Positions 29,013-42,227 of a stretch of 64,000 nt of DNA are shown here, piece by piece. The position numbers and the translations under genes were made by a program. This stretch comes from Rahnella woolbedingensis (GTDB lineage Bacteria > Pseudomonadota > Gammaproteobacteria > Enterobacterales > Enterobacteriaceae). The stretch is taken from positions 186,001 through 250,000 of the forward strand of contig NZ_RAHH01000003.1 in the NCBI RefSeq assembly GCF_003602095.1. The letters run 5' to 3'. Position 1 is the first letter of the stretch, and each line of letters starts with the position of its first letter. Below the pieces are notes generated by a model. It was not told the origin of the DNA. It saw nothing but the letters and a program-made list of their open reading frames with translations, and searched no databases.

Positions 29013-30734
29013 TCAGGTGCGTGACAAAAACCGCGCGTACCGGCCCTGTGCAGCAATTAACGACGTGTGATCACCTTGCTCCACAATCTGGCCTTCTTCC
29101 ATGACGCAAATTCTGTCGAAAGTTTCCAGGCCGTGCAGCCGGTGCGTCACTAAGAGTAGCGTCTTATTCTGACAATGCTTGTGCAGCAGTGCCAAAATAT
29201 GTTGTTCCGTTTCGGCATCCAGCCCTTCCGTCGGTTCGTCAAGCAGCCACAGCGGCGCGTTATGCAGCAAAGCACGCGCCAGCCCGATACGGCGCTGTTC
29301 GCCCCCGGAAAGCTGACGTCCGCCTTCACCCAGCCAGGCGTTCAGGCCTTCGTTTTCCAGCAGCACATGCAAATCCACTTGTCTCAGTGCGTCCGCGATT
29401 TGCTCATCGGTGCTTTGCGGCGCGGCCATGCGCAGGTTTTCGCGCAGCGTGGTGTTAAAGACGTGCGCGCGCTGGCTGACGACGGTGATCATCTTGCGCA
29501 GTGTCGCTTCGTCGTAATCGCCAATCGCCTGACCGTTGATTTCCAGCGTGCCGCTGCTGATATCCCAGCCGCGGGTCAGCAATTGCAGCAGGGTAGATTT
29601 ACCACAACCGGTCTGGCCGAGCAGGGCGATATGTTCTCCGGCACGCACATCCAGTGTGATGTCTTTCAGCACCGGCAACGGTTGTCCCGGATAGGTGAAG
29701 TTCACATTTTGCAGCGACAGACTGACGTGTTCACCGGCAATCGGACCCTGCGCCGGGAAAGTCACATCGGCAGGCTGGTCGATAATCTGGCTGACGCGCT
29801 GAGCAGACGCGATGACTTGTCCCAGATGCTGGAATGCGGCAGCGACCGGCCCCAGCGCTTCGAAGGCGGCCAGAGGAGTAAACACGAACAAAGCAATCAG
29901 CGCGCCGGGTTGGGCAATGTTACCGATCCCGCCAGCGGCGAGCCACAGCATCAGCGTGACCGTCAGGCCGGCTGCTGCAATCACCATCGCCTGCGACAAA
30001 CCGGTCAGTTTTGCCTGCTGCTGCTGGCGCAACATCCAGCGACGTTCGATATCGTTCATCTGCTGGCGGAACCGCTTCTGAGCGCCAAAGACCACCAGCT
30101 CGGACTGACCCTGTAACCAGGACGTCAGTTGCATGCGGTAATCACTGCGCAGCGCCGTCAGTTCACGGCCAGCGGGTTTACCTGCACGGTAGAAAATGAC
30201 CGGCAGAAGCAGCATCAGCACCAGCATGATCGCGCCGAGCGTCAGCGCCAGTTTCACGTCGAGGAAACTCAGGCCAAACGTCACCAGCAGGATCACCACC
30301 AGCGCACTCACCAGCGGAGAAATCACCCGCAGGTATAAGTGATCCAGGGTATCGACATCAGCCACCAGTCGGTTCAGCAAATCGGCCTGACGAAAACGGG
30401 TAATACCACCCGGCGACAGCGGCATGATTTTGGTGAATGTAAATACGCGCAGATGCGCCAGCACGCGAAATGTCGCATCGTGGCTGACCAGACGCTCAGC
30501 GTACCGGCCTGCGGTACGAAATATCGCGGCCCCGCGTACACCCGCGGCAGGAAGCATGTAGTTGAAACTGTATAAACCGGCGGCACCTACAACGGCAGAG
30601 GCCGCCAGGAACCAGCCGGAAAGGGTCAGCAGCCCGATGCTTGCCAGTAAAGTGACGATAGCCAGAATGACACCGAGAGACAGGCGGAACCAGTGACGGC
30701 GATACAACGCGAGATAAGGCAGAAGAGTTTTCAT
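29013..30734 (-). CDS. cydC: Thiol ABC exporter subunit CydC
   Basis: A 573-residue half-transporter with an N-terminal six-helix membrane domain and a C-terminal ABC ATPase: Walker A LLGQTGCGKST, signature LSGGEQRRIGLARAL, Walker B LWLLDEPTEGLD, and His in VTHRLHG. With CydD it exports cysteine and glutathione to the periplasm, which is needed for assembly of cytochrome bd and periplasmic redox balance. It starts two bases after the cydD stop, with AGGAG in the end of cydD. Confidence 0.96.
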   Translation of the reverse strand: MKTLLPYLALYRRHWFRLSLGVILAIVTLLASIGLLTLSGWFLAASAVVGAAGLYSFNYMLPAAGVRGAAIFRTAGRYAERLVSHDATFRVLAHLRVFTFTKIMPLSPGGITRFRQADLLNRLVADVDTLDHLYLRVISPLVSALVVILLVTFGLSFLDVKLALTLGAIMLVLMLLLPVIFYRAGKPAGRELTALRSDYRMQLTSWLQGQSELVVFGAQKRFRQQMNDIERRWMLRQQQQAKLTGLSQAMVIAAAGLTVTLMLWLAAGGIGNIAQPGALIALFVFTPLAAFEALGPVAAAFQHLGQVIASAQRVSQIIDQPADVTFPAQGPIAGEHVSLSLQNVNFTYPGQPLPVLKDITLDVRAGEHIALLGQTGCGKSTLLQLLTRGWDISSGTLEINGQAIGDYDEATLRKMITVVSQRAHVFNTTLRENLRMAAPQSTDEQIADALRQVDLHVLLENEGLNAWLGEGGRQLSGGEQRRIGLARALLHNAPLWLLDEPTEGLDAETEQHILALLHKHCQNKTLLLVTHRLHGLETFDRICVMEEGQIVEQGDHTSLIAAQGRYARFLSRT

Positions 30735-30736
30735 GA

Positions 30737-32503
30737 TTACAGCTCCTTATTTCGCTGAGAAAGCAGGCTGGCGAAGAGGCCCTTCTGAGCCACCAGCTGC
30801 GCGAAGGTTCCGCGCTCGGCGATCAGCCCTTTATCCATCACCCAGATTTCGTCGTAGTCTCGTGTATCTTCCAGCTGATGGGTCACCAGCAGGGATGTCT
30901 GCGCTTTTGAGGCGTCGCTCAGCGCACTCATCACCCGTTTTTCGCTGTGCGCATCGAGGCTGGCGGTCGGTTCATCGAGCAGTAATAAGCTGCACGGAGA
31001 GAGCAGGGCGCGGGCCACAGCGACACGCTGCGCCTGTCCGATAGATAACCGCGCCGCGCTGTCGCCCAGTTCGGTTTCCAGCCCCAGCGGTAACAGCGGC
31101 AGGAATTCATTCACATACGCCCGCTCAAGAGCAGACTGAAGCTGCTCATCGCTGACATCCGGGTGATTAAGCAAAATGTTGGTGCGTAAGGTCTGTTCAG
31201 GCAGATGTGGATTCTGGCCGACCCAGCTCAGTTGCTGACGCCATTGTTCGTTGCGCAATGATTTCAGTTCCATCCCGCTGGCGGTAACGGAGCCCTGATA
31301 AGGCAGGAAACCGAGCAGGACGTTCAGCAATGAACTTTTACCCGCACCGCTAAGTCCGACGATGGCGATTCGTTGTCCTGCCGGAATGCTGAAGGTCAGC
31401 GGGCCAGCCAGCGTTTTGCCTTGTGGCGACTGAACGATCAGGTCGCGGGCTTCCAGTTCGACGGTCTTTCCGGCCGGGAAATCCTGGTCACCGTCGCCCA
31501 TATCGGCGCTTTCAGCGCTCAGGAACGTCACCAGACTTTCTGCTGCGCCGACAGCCTGCGCTTTGGCGTGATAAAACGCGCCCAGATCACGCAGAGGCTG
31601 GAAAAACTCCGGAGCCAGTATCAGTACCAGAAAACCGGCAAACAGGGTGACAGGTGTGCCGTAGCTGCCGAAATTGAGTTCGCCGAGATAGGAAAAACCA
31701 AAGTAAACCGCGACCACCGCGATTGAGATAGAGGCGAAGAATTCAAGTACCGCAGAAGATAAAAAGGCCAGCCGCAGGACGTCCATCGTGCGGGCACGAA
31801 AATGTTCCGTTGAGCGTTTAATCTGGCCAATTTCCGCTGTACCGCGATGAAACAGGCGAAGCGTATCCAGACCGCGCAGGCTGTCGAGGAAATTACCACT
31901 CAGGCGTGCCAGCGCCACAAAGTTACGACGGTTAGCATCGGCCGCACCCATACCGACCAGGGCCATGAACAGCGGAATAAGCGGCGCGGTAACGAGAAGA
32001 ATCATTCCGGCAGCCCAGTTAATCGGGAAGATGCTGACCAGGATCAGCAGAGGAATAATACCGGCAAGGGCGATTTGGGGCAGATAGCGGGAATAGTAAT
32101 CCTGCATATCTTCGATTTGTTCAAGAATGATGCTCGCCCAACTGCCCGCCGGTTTGCCCCGGATCCACGCAGGTCCGAGTTTTTCCAGACGATCCAGCAC
32201 CAGTTTGCGCATTTCCTGACGGATAACGCGTCCGCAGATAAAGCCCACCTGTTCACGCAGCCAGGTGACGACAGCACGCAGCACAAATGTCAGTGCCATT
32301 AACAGGAAGCTTTGCAGCAGGGCATCACGCGGTGTGTGTTCAATGATCAGGCTGTGCAGTAATCCGGCCATCAGCCAGGCCTGTGCGAGGATCAGTAAAC
32401 CAGAAAGCAGACCCAGCATCATAGACAGGCGGATCCAGCCTTTAGCGCGGGAGCTTTGTTGTTTTAACCAGCGGGTAAGTTCTTGTTGTCGTGTTTTATT
32501 CAT
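30737..32503 (-). CDS. cydD: Thiol ABC exporter subunit CydD
   Basis: A 588-residue partner of CydC with the same layout: membrane domain, then Walker A VGLSGAGKSS, signature LSIGQAQRVAVARAL, Walker B LLLDEPTASLDAHSEK and His in VTHQLED. It forms the heterodimeric cysteine/glutathione exporter. It is the first gene of cydDC. The signature serine-isoleucine variant (LSIGQ) is usual for CydD. A trxB terminator lies 80 bp upstream, so transcription probably starts in the short gap. Confidence 0.96.
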   Translation of the reverse strand: MNKTRQQELTRWLKQQSSRAKGWIRLSMMLGLLSGLLILAQAWLMAGLLHSLIIEHTPRDALLQSFLLMALTFVLRAVVTWLREQVGFICGRVIRQEMRKLVLDRLEKLGPAWIRGKPAGSWASIILEQIEDMQDYYSRYLPQIALAGIIPLLILVSIFPINWAAGMILLVTAPLIPLFMALVGMGAADANRRNFVALARLSGNFLDSLRGLDTLRLFHRGTAEIGQIKRSTEHFRARTMDVLRLAFLSSAVLEFFASISIAVVAVYFGFSYLGELNFGSYGTPVTLFAGFLVLILAPEFFQPLRDLGAFYHAKAQAVGAAESLVTFLSAESADMGDGDQDFPAGKTVELEARDLIVQSPQGKTLAGPLTFSIPAGQRIAIVGLSGAGKSSLLNVLLGFLPYQGSVTASGMELKSLRNEQWRQQLSWVGQNPHLPEQTLRTNILLNHPDVSDEQLQSALERAYVNEFLPLLPLGLETELGDSAARLSIGQAQRVAVARALLSPCSLLLLDEPTASLDAHSEKRVMSALSDASKAQTSLLVTHQLEDTRDYDEIWVMDKGLIAERGTFAQLVAQKGLFASLLSQRNKEL

Positions 32504-32584
32504 CAGGCTTCAGTCTGTGCAGCAATCCGGATGGGAGGGCGCTCATGTTACATGCTCAGACCACAAACTGAAAATAAACTGAAA

Positions 32585-32613
32585 ATAAGAAGAAGGCGGC
32601 CATTAAGCCGCCT
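32585..32613 (-). terminator. Terminator of trxB
   Basis: AGGCGGC (32594-32600) and GCCGCCT (32607-32613) form a 7-bp GC-rich stem with a 6-base loop. The leftward strand continues as TCTTCTTATTTTC, a weak T tract. Confidence 0.65.
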
Positions 32614-32641
32614 CGTTTAAGGGCAATTTCCGCAGGGATGC

Positions 32642-34343
<1,702 letters not shown>

Positions 34344-34838
34344 ATGGTAGACAACAAAAAGCGTCCGGGAAAAGATCTCGACCGTATTGACCGTAACATC
34401 CTCAACGAATTGCAAAAGGATGGCCGGATTTCAAACGTCGAGCTTTCCAAACGTGTGGGATTATCTCCAACTCCATGTCTGGAGCGCGTTCGTCGTCTGG
34501 AACGTCAGGGCTTCATCAATGGTTATACCGCATTGCTTAACCCGCATTATCTGGATGCCTCGTTGCTGGTGTTTGTTGAGATTACCCTCAACCGTGGCGC
34601 GCCGGATGTGTTTGAGCAATTTAACGCGGCAGTACAAAAACTCGAAGATATTCAGGAGTGTCACTTGGTTTCAGGGGACTTCGACTACTTATTGAAAACC
34701 CGCGTACCTGATATGTCCGCCTACCGTAAACTGTTAGGTGAGACTTTACTTCGTCTTCCAGGTGTTAACGACACCCGTACCTATGTGGTCATGGAAGAAG
34801 TAAAACAAACAAATCGCCTGGTCATCAAAACCCGGTAA
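34344..34838 (+). CDS. lrp: Leucine-responsive regulatory protein
   Basis: A 164-residue feast/famine regulator, nearly identical to E. coli Lrp. It has an N-terminal HTH (DRIDRNILNELQKDGRISNV, then SKRVGLSPTPCLERVRRLE) and a C-terminal RAM domain that binds leucine and makes octamers. It controls amino-acid, one-carbon, transport and pilus genes; serC in this window is an Lrp-affected gene in E. coli. The ATG at 34344 matches the known start; an upstream in-frame extension is leader DNA. Confidence 0.98.
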   Translation: MVDNKKRPGKDLDRIDRNILNELQKDGRISNVELSKRVGLSPTPCLERVRRLERQGFINGYTALLNPHYLDASLLVFVEITLNRGAPDVFEQFNAAVQKLEDIQECHLVSGDFDYLLKTRVPDMSAYRKLLGETLLRLPGVNDTRTYVVMEEVKQTNRLVIKTR

Positions 34839-34876
34839 TTGTTCAGGTGCAAAACCTTGTAATTTTAGCTACACTC

Positions 34877-34892
34877 CTGTGTATCTATACAG
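34877..34892. promoter_or_regulatory. LexA (SOS) box upstream of ftsK
   Basis: CTGTGTATCTATACAG has the invariant CTGT-N8-ACAG of the LexA operator and differs little from CTGTATATATATACAG. It is centred about 75 bp before the ftsK start. E. coli ftsK (dinH) has an SOS-inducible promoter here. Confidence 0.82.
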
Positions 34893-34897
34893 CTATG

Positions 34898-34929
34898 GCG
34901 CCGGGGACTCTCGGCGCTGTTGCTTTTTC
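34898..34929 (+). terminator. Probable lrp terminator in the ftsK leader
   Basis: GCGCCG (34898-34903) and CGGCGC (34912-34917) form the stem, followed by TGTTGCTTTTT. It lies 60 bp after the lrp stop and downstream of the LexA box, so it would also act on transcripts starting at the SOS promoter. Confidence 0.55.
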
Positions 34930-34958
34930 TCAGTTCACAGGAACCTGGAGAGCCTTTC

Positions 34959-37900
34959 TTGAGCCAGGAATATACAGAAGATAAAGAAGTTACCCTTAAA
35001 AAGCTGAGCAACAGTCGCCGTCTTCTGGAGGCTTTGCTGGTGGTGGTAGCGATTTTTGCTGCTTATTTAATGGCGGCATTAGTGAGTTTTAACCCCTCTG
35101 ATCCAAGCTGGTCTCAGACCGCATGGCATGGGCCAATTCACAACTGGGGCGGTGGTGTGGGTGCCTGGATGGCCGACACGCTGTTCTTCATTTTTGGCGT
35201 ATTTGGTTACGCTATTCCACCTATTATTCTGTGTCTTTGCTGGGCGGCGTTTCGTCAGCGAGACAATCAGGATTTCGTCGATTATTTTGCCCTTTCGCTG
35301 CGCCTTATCGGGACGCTGGCGCTCATTGTCACGTCTTGTGGTCTGGCATCAGTCAATATTGATGACCTTTACTACTTCGCTTCAGGCGGCGTGATCGGCA
35401 GTTTGTTAAGTACCGCAATGACGCCGTATTTTAACAATGTCGGTGCGACGCTGGTGCTGTTGTGCGTATGGGCGGCCGGACTGACTCTGTTTACCGGCTG
35501 GTCATGGCTGACGATCGCCGAGAAAATTGGTGGTGCCGTGCTCGGTGTTACCAATATCGTGACCAACCGCTCCCGTCGTGACGATGATTATGAGTACGAC
35601 GAGCAGGATGATCCGTTACTGGAAGACGACGAAGCGAAACCGGTGGCTAAAGTGGCTCCGGCCGTCGCAGGCGCAGCGGCAACAGCAGCGATTCCTGCCG
35701 CCGCAGTGGCTGCTGAAACAGACGACGATGACGTGCTGTTCTCTGCGCCTTCTGTGAATGAACAACCGGTGGCACCTGTGCAATCGGCTACTGCTTCTGA
35801 ACCGGCAGCGCCTGTCGCTGAACCCGCTGCGGTCGCGGATCCGGCGCCAGCAGCAGATCCTTACGCTGCACAACCGCCAGTGGCTGAGATTTCACCTTAT
35901 CCGTCCACGCCGGTTTCAACTGCGCCGCCGCTCTACAACTTCGAAATCCCGGAAGAGACACCTGTGCCGCGCCATCCGCAGCCAGTGCAGCAATCGCCTT
36001 CTCCTGTGCCGGTTGAGCGTAATCAGGAAGATGGTCCGAGTCTCGGGAACTGGCAAACAGCGGTCGAACCTGGGCGTTCACCGTTTGATTTCAGTTCGCC
36101 GGTACCTGACGCCGCGCAGGCCGCCAGCGTCGCGGCTACGGCTGCACTTGCTACCGGTCTGGCTCAGGCCGGGCAGTCCGCGACATCTTCTGCTGCCAAT
36201 ACCTTTATGCCTGCTTTCAGCGCGGTGAGTGATGAAAACCCGCAGGTGAAAAAAGGCTTTGGTCCTGAATTGCCGCGTCCAAATCCGGTGCGTATTCCAA
36301 CGCGTCGCGAACTGGCATCGTATGGCATTAAACTGCCGTCTCAGCGTATGGCTGAACAGCAGGAAAATACGCAGGCAACGGCACAGCAAAATACCGGACA
36401 GGAAACCTGGCATAACGATCCTCTGGCTCAGGCCGACGAAGAAGCTATGCAGGAAGCCGCATTGCAGCAGGCGTTTGCCGCTCAGCAGCAAGAGCGTTAC
36501 GGCGATGCAGCGACTGAAAATGAACCGGATGCTGAAACCGCCTTGCAGGAAGCTGAATTACGCAATGCGTTCGCTGCCCGCGAGCAGGCGCGTTATCAGC
36601 AAGAGGTTGAACCGCAAAGTGGTCTGGTTCAGCATCATCATTCGCAGCAAAATCAGGAAGAAATTTCCCATTCTGCTGCCGATGACTTTGCTGCTGCCGC
36701 GATGAAACTCAGCCAGCACGATGCTTTCAGCTTCTCGCCAATGGCCGATTTGGTGGACGATACGCCTTCAGAGCCATTGTTCACGCTGCCAGCACAAGCG
36801 GAAGAAGAACCACAGCCTGCGGCATTTGCGCAGCAGCCTTATCAGCGCGCAGCGGCTTCTGAGCCGGTGCAACATGCGCAGGAATATACGGCACCTCGCC
36901 AGTCATCGCCATCGGCGCGGCCTGATATGGACAGCCTGATCCACCCGTTCCTGATGCGTAACGAACAGCCGCTGGTGAAACCGACCACGCCGCTGCCGTC
37001 GCTGGATTTGCTGACCTCGCCTCCGGCTGAAGCTGAGCCTGTGGACGAGTTCGCGCTGGAGCAGATGGGTAACCTGATTGAAGCCCGCCTGAACGATTAC
37101 CGTATCAAAGCGGATGTCGTCGGGAAACTGCCTGGTCCGGTCATTACACGTTTCGAACTGGATCTGGCGCCGGGCGTTAAAGCCGCGCGTATTTCTAACC
37201 TTTCGCGAGACCTTGCACGTTCATTGTCTGCCGTTGCAGTTCGTGTTGTGGAAGTGATCCCAGGCAAGCCTTATGTCGGTCTGGAATTGCCAAACAAAAA
37301 GCGTCAGACCGTGTATCTGCGTGAAGTGCTGGACTGTGCGAAATTCAAAGAAAGCACGTCTCCGTTGACGATTGTGCTGGGTAAAGACATTTCAGGTGAG
37401 CCGGTTATCGCCGATTTGGCGAAAATGCCTCACTTGCTGGTGGCGGGTACAACCGGTTCAGGTAAGTCCGTCGGCGTGAACGCCATGATCCTGAGTATGC
37501 TGTATAAGTCCACGCCGGAAGATGTGCGCTTCATTATGATCGACCCGAAAATGCTCGAGTTGTCGGTATATGAAGGCATTCCGCATTTGCTGACGGAAGT
37601 CGTCACAGACATGAAAGATGCAGCCAATGCGCTGCGCTGGTGTGTCGGCGAGATGGAGCGTCGCTATAAACTGATGTCGGCGCTGGGCGTGCGTAATCTG
37701 GCGGGCTATAACGAGCGAATTCTGGAAGCGGAAGCGATGGGACGTCCAATCCCTGATCCGTTCTGGAAGCCGGGCGATGGCATGGCCGCAGAGCCGCCGT
37801 ATCTGCAAAAAGAACCGTTTATCGTGGTGATGGTCGATGAGTTTGCCGACCTGATGATGACCGTCGGTAAAAAAGTTGAAGAACTGATCGCGCGTCTGGC

Positions 37901-38468
37901 CCAGAAAGCCCGTGCTGCCGGTATACACCTGGTGCTGGCGACGCAGCGTCCTTCTGTCGATGTCATTACCGGTCTGATTAAAGCAAACATCCCGACCCGT
38001 ATTGCCTTTACGGTGTCGAGTAAAATCGACTCCCGTACCATTCTGGATCAGGGCGGCGCGGAATCGCTGTTGGGGATGGGTGACATGTTGTACATGGCGC
38101 CGAACTCCTCAATTCCGGTGCGTGTTCACGGGGCGTTTGTCCGTGACCAGGAAGTGCATGCGGTGGTTCAGGACTGGAAAGCACGCGGTCGTCCGAAATA
38201 CATCGAAAGCATTGTTTCCGGTGGTGACGACGGTGAGGGTGGCGGTTTAGGTCTGGACGGCGATGAAGAACTTGATGCGCTGTTCGATCAGGCCGTCGCG
38301 TTCGTGGTCGATAAACGTCGTGCTTCGATTTCAGGCGTTCAGCGGCAGTTCCGTATCGGTTACAACCGCGCGGCGCGAATCGTTGAGCAAATGGAAGCGC
38401 AGGGCATTGTCAGCACACCGGGCCATAACGGCAACCGTGAAGTACTGGCACCTCCTTCGCACGAATAA
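34959..38468 (+). CDS. ftsK: DNA translocase FtsK
   Basis: An 1169-residue protein. The N-terminal domain (about 1-200) has four membrane segments and is the division-essential part. A long Ala/Gln/Pro-rich linker follows (about 210-690), with a twofold repeat of the LxxAFAAxxQxRY type. The motor domain has [20 protein letters not shown] (Walker A) and [12 protein letters not shown] (Walker B); the C-terminal gamma winged helix ([20 protein letters not shown]) reads KOPS and activates XerCD at dif. The start is TTG at 34959 with GGAG at 34947-34950, giving [12 protein letters not shown] as in E. coli; the further upstream frame is not conserved. The linker is shorter than in E. coli (1329 residues in total). 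Confidence 0.95.
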   Translation: MSQEYTEDKEVTLKKLSNSRRLLEALLVVVAIFAAYLMAALVSFNPSDPSWSQTAWHGPIHNWGGGVGAWMADTLFFIFGVFGYAIPPIILCLCWAAFRQRDNQDFVDYFALSLRLIGTLALIVTSCGLASVNIDDLYYFASGGVIGSLLSTAMTPYFNNVGATLVLLCVWAAGLTLFTGWSWLTIAEKIGGAVLGVTNIVTNRSRRDDDYEYDEQDDPLLEDDEAKPVAKVAPAVAGAAATAAIPAAAVAAETDDDDVLFSAPSVNEQPVAPVQSATASEPAAPVAEPAAVADPAPAADPYAAQPPVAEISPYPSTPVSTAPPLYNFEIPEETPVPRHPQPVQQSPSPVPVERNQEDGPSLGNWQTAVEPGRSPFDFSSPVPDAAQAASVAATAALATGLAQAGQSATSSAANTFMPAFSAVSDENPQVKKGFGPELPRPNPVRIPTRRELASYGIKLPSQRMAEQQENTQATAQQNTGQETWHNDPLAQADEEAMQEAALQQAFAAQQQERYGDAATENEPDAETALQEAELRNAFAAREQARYQQEVEPQSGLVQHHHSQQNQEEISHSAADDFAAAAMKLSQHDAFSFSPMADLVDDTPSEPLFTLPAQAEEEPQPAAFAQQPYQRAAASEPVQHAQEYTAPRQSSPSARPDMDSLIHPFLMRNEQPLVKPTTPLPSLDLLTSPPAEAEPVDEFALEQMGNLIEARLNDYRIKADVVGKLPGPVITRFELDLAPGVKAARISNLSRDLARSLSAVAVRVVEVIPGKPYVGLELPNKKRQTVYLREVLDCAKFKESTSPLTIVLGKDISGEPVIADLAKMPHLLVAGTTGSGKSVGVNAMILSMLYKSTPEDVRFIMIDPKMLELSVYEGIPHLLTEVVTDMKDAANALRWCVGEMERRYKLMSALGVRNLAGYNERILEAEAMGRPIPDPFWKPGDGMAAEPPYLQKEPFIVVMVDEFADLMMTVGKKVEELIARLAQKARAAGIHLVLATQRPSVDVITGLIKANIPTRIAFTVSSKIDSRTILDQGGAESLLGMGDMLYMAPNSSIPVRVHGAFVRDQEVHAVVQDWKARGRPKYIESIVSGGDDGEGGGLGLDGDEELDALFDQAVAFVVDKRRASISGVQRQFRIGYNRAARIVEQMEAQGIVSTPGHNGNREVLAPPSHE

Positions 38469-38664
38469 ATCGGTTCTGAAATGCCGGTATTTTGTTAAGA
38501 AGGGTCGCGAATGCGGCCCTTGTGCAAAGATGCGTAAAACTATTGTTTTTCAGATGATTGAGCTACCACCGGAGCGCTGCCTCGGATAGAGTTCGCACCA
38601 TACGTCTTTTGCCTGTGTAAAAGGCATCGTCTGAAGTTTATGGATTTCTGAGGTAAGTATAAGA

Positions 38665-39276
38665 ATGAAAAAATTGTTAATGGTAGGGTGTTTACTGACC
38701 GCATTTACCTCCGCTTCCGTATTAGCGGACGCCAGCAGTGATCTCAAATCCCGTCTGGGTAAACTCAATACTTTCCACGCCAGCTTCACGCAGACCGTCA
38801 CCAGTGATGACGGTGCTGCCGTTCAGCAAGGCGAAGGTCAGCTGTGGGTAAAACGTCCGAACCTGTTTAACTGGCATATGACGACGCCGGATGAAAGCAT
38901 TTTGGTTTCCGACGGTAAAACCCTGTGGTTCTACAACCCGTTCGTTGAACAGGTCACGGCGACCTGGTTGAAAAACGCAACCGGCAATACGCCGTTCATG
39001 CTGATCACCCGTAACGACAGCAGCGACTGGGCCAAATACAACGTGAAGCAAAAAGGCGATGACTTTGAATTAACGCCTAAAGCCGCGACCGGCAATCTGA
39101 AACAATTCGCGATCACAGTCACGCCAACCGGCACCATCAAAAGCTTTACTGCAGTTGAGCAGGATGGTCAGAAAAGTGCTTATACCCTCAAGGGTGAGCA
39201 AAACGCTGCTGTGGATGATGCTAAATTTAAATTTACTCCACCGAAGGGTGTGACGGTGGATGACCAGCGTCAGTGA
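38665..39276 (+). CDS. lolA: Outer-membrane lipoprotein carrier protein LolA
   Basis: A 203-residue periplasmic chaperone. The signal peptide [21 protein letters not shown] is cut before DASSDL. It carries lipoproteins from LolCDE in the inner membrane to LolB in the outer membrane. RPNLFNWHM and the hydrophobic-cavity strands [15 protein letters not shown] are typical. Its stop lies 7 bases before the rarA TTG, so lolA-rarA are co-transcribed and probably coupled. Confidence 0.96.
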   Translation: MKKLLMVGCLLTAFTSASVLADASSDLKSRLGKLNTFHASFTQTVTSDDGAAVQQGEGQLWVKRPNLFNWHMTTPDESILVSDGKTLWFYNPFVEQVTATWLKNATGNTPFMLITRNDSSDWAKYNVKQKGDDFELTPKAATGNLKQFAITVTPTGTIKSFTAVEQDGQKSAYTLKGEQNAAVDDAKFKFTPPKGVTVDDQRQ

Positions 39277-39283
39277 GGTTAGT

Positions 39284-40627
39284 TTGAGTAATCTGTCACT
39301 CGATTTTTCCCAAAACGAATTTCAGCCACTGGCCGCCCGTATGCGGCCAGTTACCCTTGCAGAATATATCGGACAGCAGCATCTTTTAGCGCCGGGCAAA
39401 CCATTGCCGCGGGCGATTGAAGCAGGCCAGTTGCATTCGATGATTTTGTGGGGACCGCCGGGCACCGGGAAAACGACGCTGGCAGAACTGATTGGCCGCT
39501 ATGCTGACGCCGATGTTGAGCGTATCTCGGCGGTCACATCAGGCGTGAAAGATATTCGTGAAGCGATTGAACGCGCCCGGCAGAATCGTGATGCCGGGCG
39601 TCGTACGATTTTATTCGTCGACGAAGTCCATCGCTTCAACAAAAGTCAGCAGGACGCTTTCCTGCCGCATATCGAAGACGGCACTATTACGTTCATTGGT
39701 GCGACGACAGAAAACCCTTCGTTCGAACTCAATTCTGCATTGCTTTCCCGCGCCCGTGTTTATCTGCTGAAATCACTGACAGCGGAAGATATTGAGAAAG
39801 TGATTGATCAGGCACTGACCAACGCTGAGCGCGGTTATGCCAATGAAAAAATTCGTGTTCCGCCGGAAACCCGCCGCATGCTTTCAGAGCTGGTGAATGG
39901 TGACGCGCGCCGTGCGTTGAACAGTATTGAAATGATGGCCGATATGGCTGAAATCGACGCCAAAGGTTACCGGACATTAACGCCGGAATTGCTGACGGAA
40001 ATTGCCGGTGAGCGCAGTGCGCGTTTCGATAATAAAGGCGACCGTTTTTACGATTTAATCTCTGCGTTGCATAAATCGGTACGGGGTTCATCGCCTGATG
40101 CGGCACTTTACTGGTACGCCAGAATTATCACCGCCGGTGGCGATCCGCTGTATGTGGCGCGCCGTTTGCTGGCGATTGCCTCCGAAGATGTCGGCAATGC
40201 AGATCCGCGTGGCATGCAGGTGGCGCTGGCTGCCTGGGATTGTTTTACCCGTGTTGGTCCGGCGGAAGGTGAGCGGGCGATTGCCCAGGCGATTGTGTAT
40301 CTGGCATGTGCGCCGAAAAGTAATGCCGTATATACCGCGTTCAAATCGGCGATGCGCGATGCGCGCGAAATGGCCGATTTCGATGTACCAGAACATCTGC
40401 GCAATGCCCCGACAAAATTGATGAAAGAAATGGGGCTGGGTGCGGAGTACCGTTACGCGCATGACGAACCGAATGCCTATGCGGCGGGCGAAGACTATTT
40501 CCCACCTGAAATGGCCCGTACGCAGTATTATTACCCGACGTCACGCGGGCTTGAAGGTAAGATCGGCGAAAAGCTGGCCTGGCTTGCAGAACAAGATCAA
40601 AATAGCCCGACAAAACGCTACCGCTAA
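39284..40627 (+). CDS. rarA: Replication-associated recombination protein RarA
   Basis: A 447-residue AAA+ ATPase of the MgsA/WRNIP1 family, exactly the E. coli length. It has Walker [10 protein letters not shown], Walker [17 protein letters not shown], and sensor region [14 protein letters not shown] with LLSRARV. It is a tetramer that acts at stalled forks and binds SSB. The start is TTG at 39284, with GAGG at 39275-39278; this gives SNLSLDFS as in E. coli. An ATG at 39260 inside lolA is possible but would add eight residues. Confidence 0.95.
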   Translation: MSNLSLDFSQNEFQPLAARMRPVTLAEYIGQQHLLAPGKPLPRAIEAGQLHSMILWGPPGTGKTTLAELIGRYADADVERISAVTSGVKDIREAIERARQNRDAGRRTILFVDEVHRFNKSQQDAFLPHIEDGTITFIGATTENPSFELNSALLSRARVYLLKSLTAEDIEKVIDQALTNAERGYANEKIRVPPETRRMLSELVNGDARRALNSIEMMADMAEIDAKGYRTLTPELLTEIAGERSARFDNKGDRFYDLISALHKSVRGSSPDAALYWYARIITAGGDPLYVARRLLAIASEDVGNADPRGMQVALAAWDCFTRVGPAEGERAIAQAIVYLACAPKSNAVYTAFKSAMRDAREMADFDVPEHLRNAPTKLMKEMGLGAEYRYAHDEPNAYAAGEDYFPPEMARTQYYYPTSRGLEGKIGEKLAWLAEQDQNSPTKRYR

Positions 40628-40715
40628 CTTTATCGTTGCGGTAAGGTTACCCGTGATAACTCTTTGACACGCTGCCGTTTCAGTGAGCGTGCATCGTCAA
40701 AATAACATTCAATAA

Positions 40716-42026
<1,311 letters not shown>

Positions 42027-42053
42027 TCCCGCTATATATGCAGTAATATAACG

Positions 42054-42079
42054 AAAAAGCGCCTGCGGGCGCTTTTTTT
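42054..42079 (+). terminator. Intrinsic terminator of serS
   Basis: GCGCC (42059-42063) and GGCGC (42068-42072), extended by A-T pairs, form the stem, followed by seven Ts. Confidence 0.9.
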
Positions 42080-42141
42080 ATGCATAAAATCGTGCGTTGC
42101 GTTAAGAATTCCTCATTTGCCCCAATTCAACCCCTCCTTTA

Positions 42142-42189
42142 TTGATAGCAGACAAAGTTTCCTACCTCCTTATTAGTAGTATCCATGCA
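42142..42189 (+). promoter_or_regulatory. FNR-dependent promoter of the dms/ynf operon
   Basis: TTGAT AGCA GACAA (42142-42155) resembles the FNR consensus TTGAT-N4-ATCAA, with a strong left half. A TAGTAT -10 lies at 42177-42182, predicting a start near 42189 and an FNR centre near -40.5. This is the class II layout, and E. coli dmsA is FNR-activated in the same way. Confidence 0.65.
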
Positions 42190-42227
42190 TTCTGAGTGGG
42201 TAACTACTTCATGACCGGAGCGGGAAA

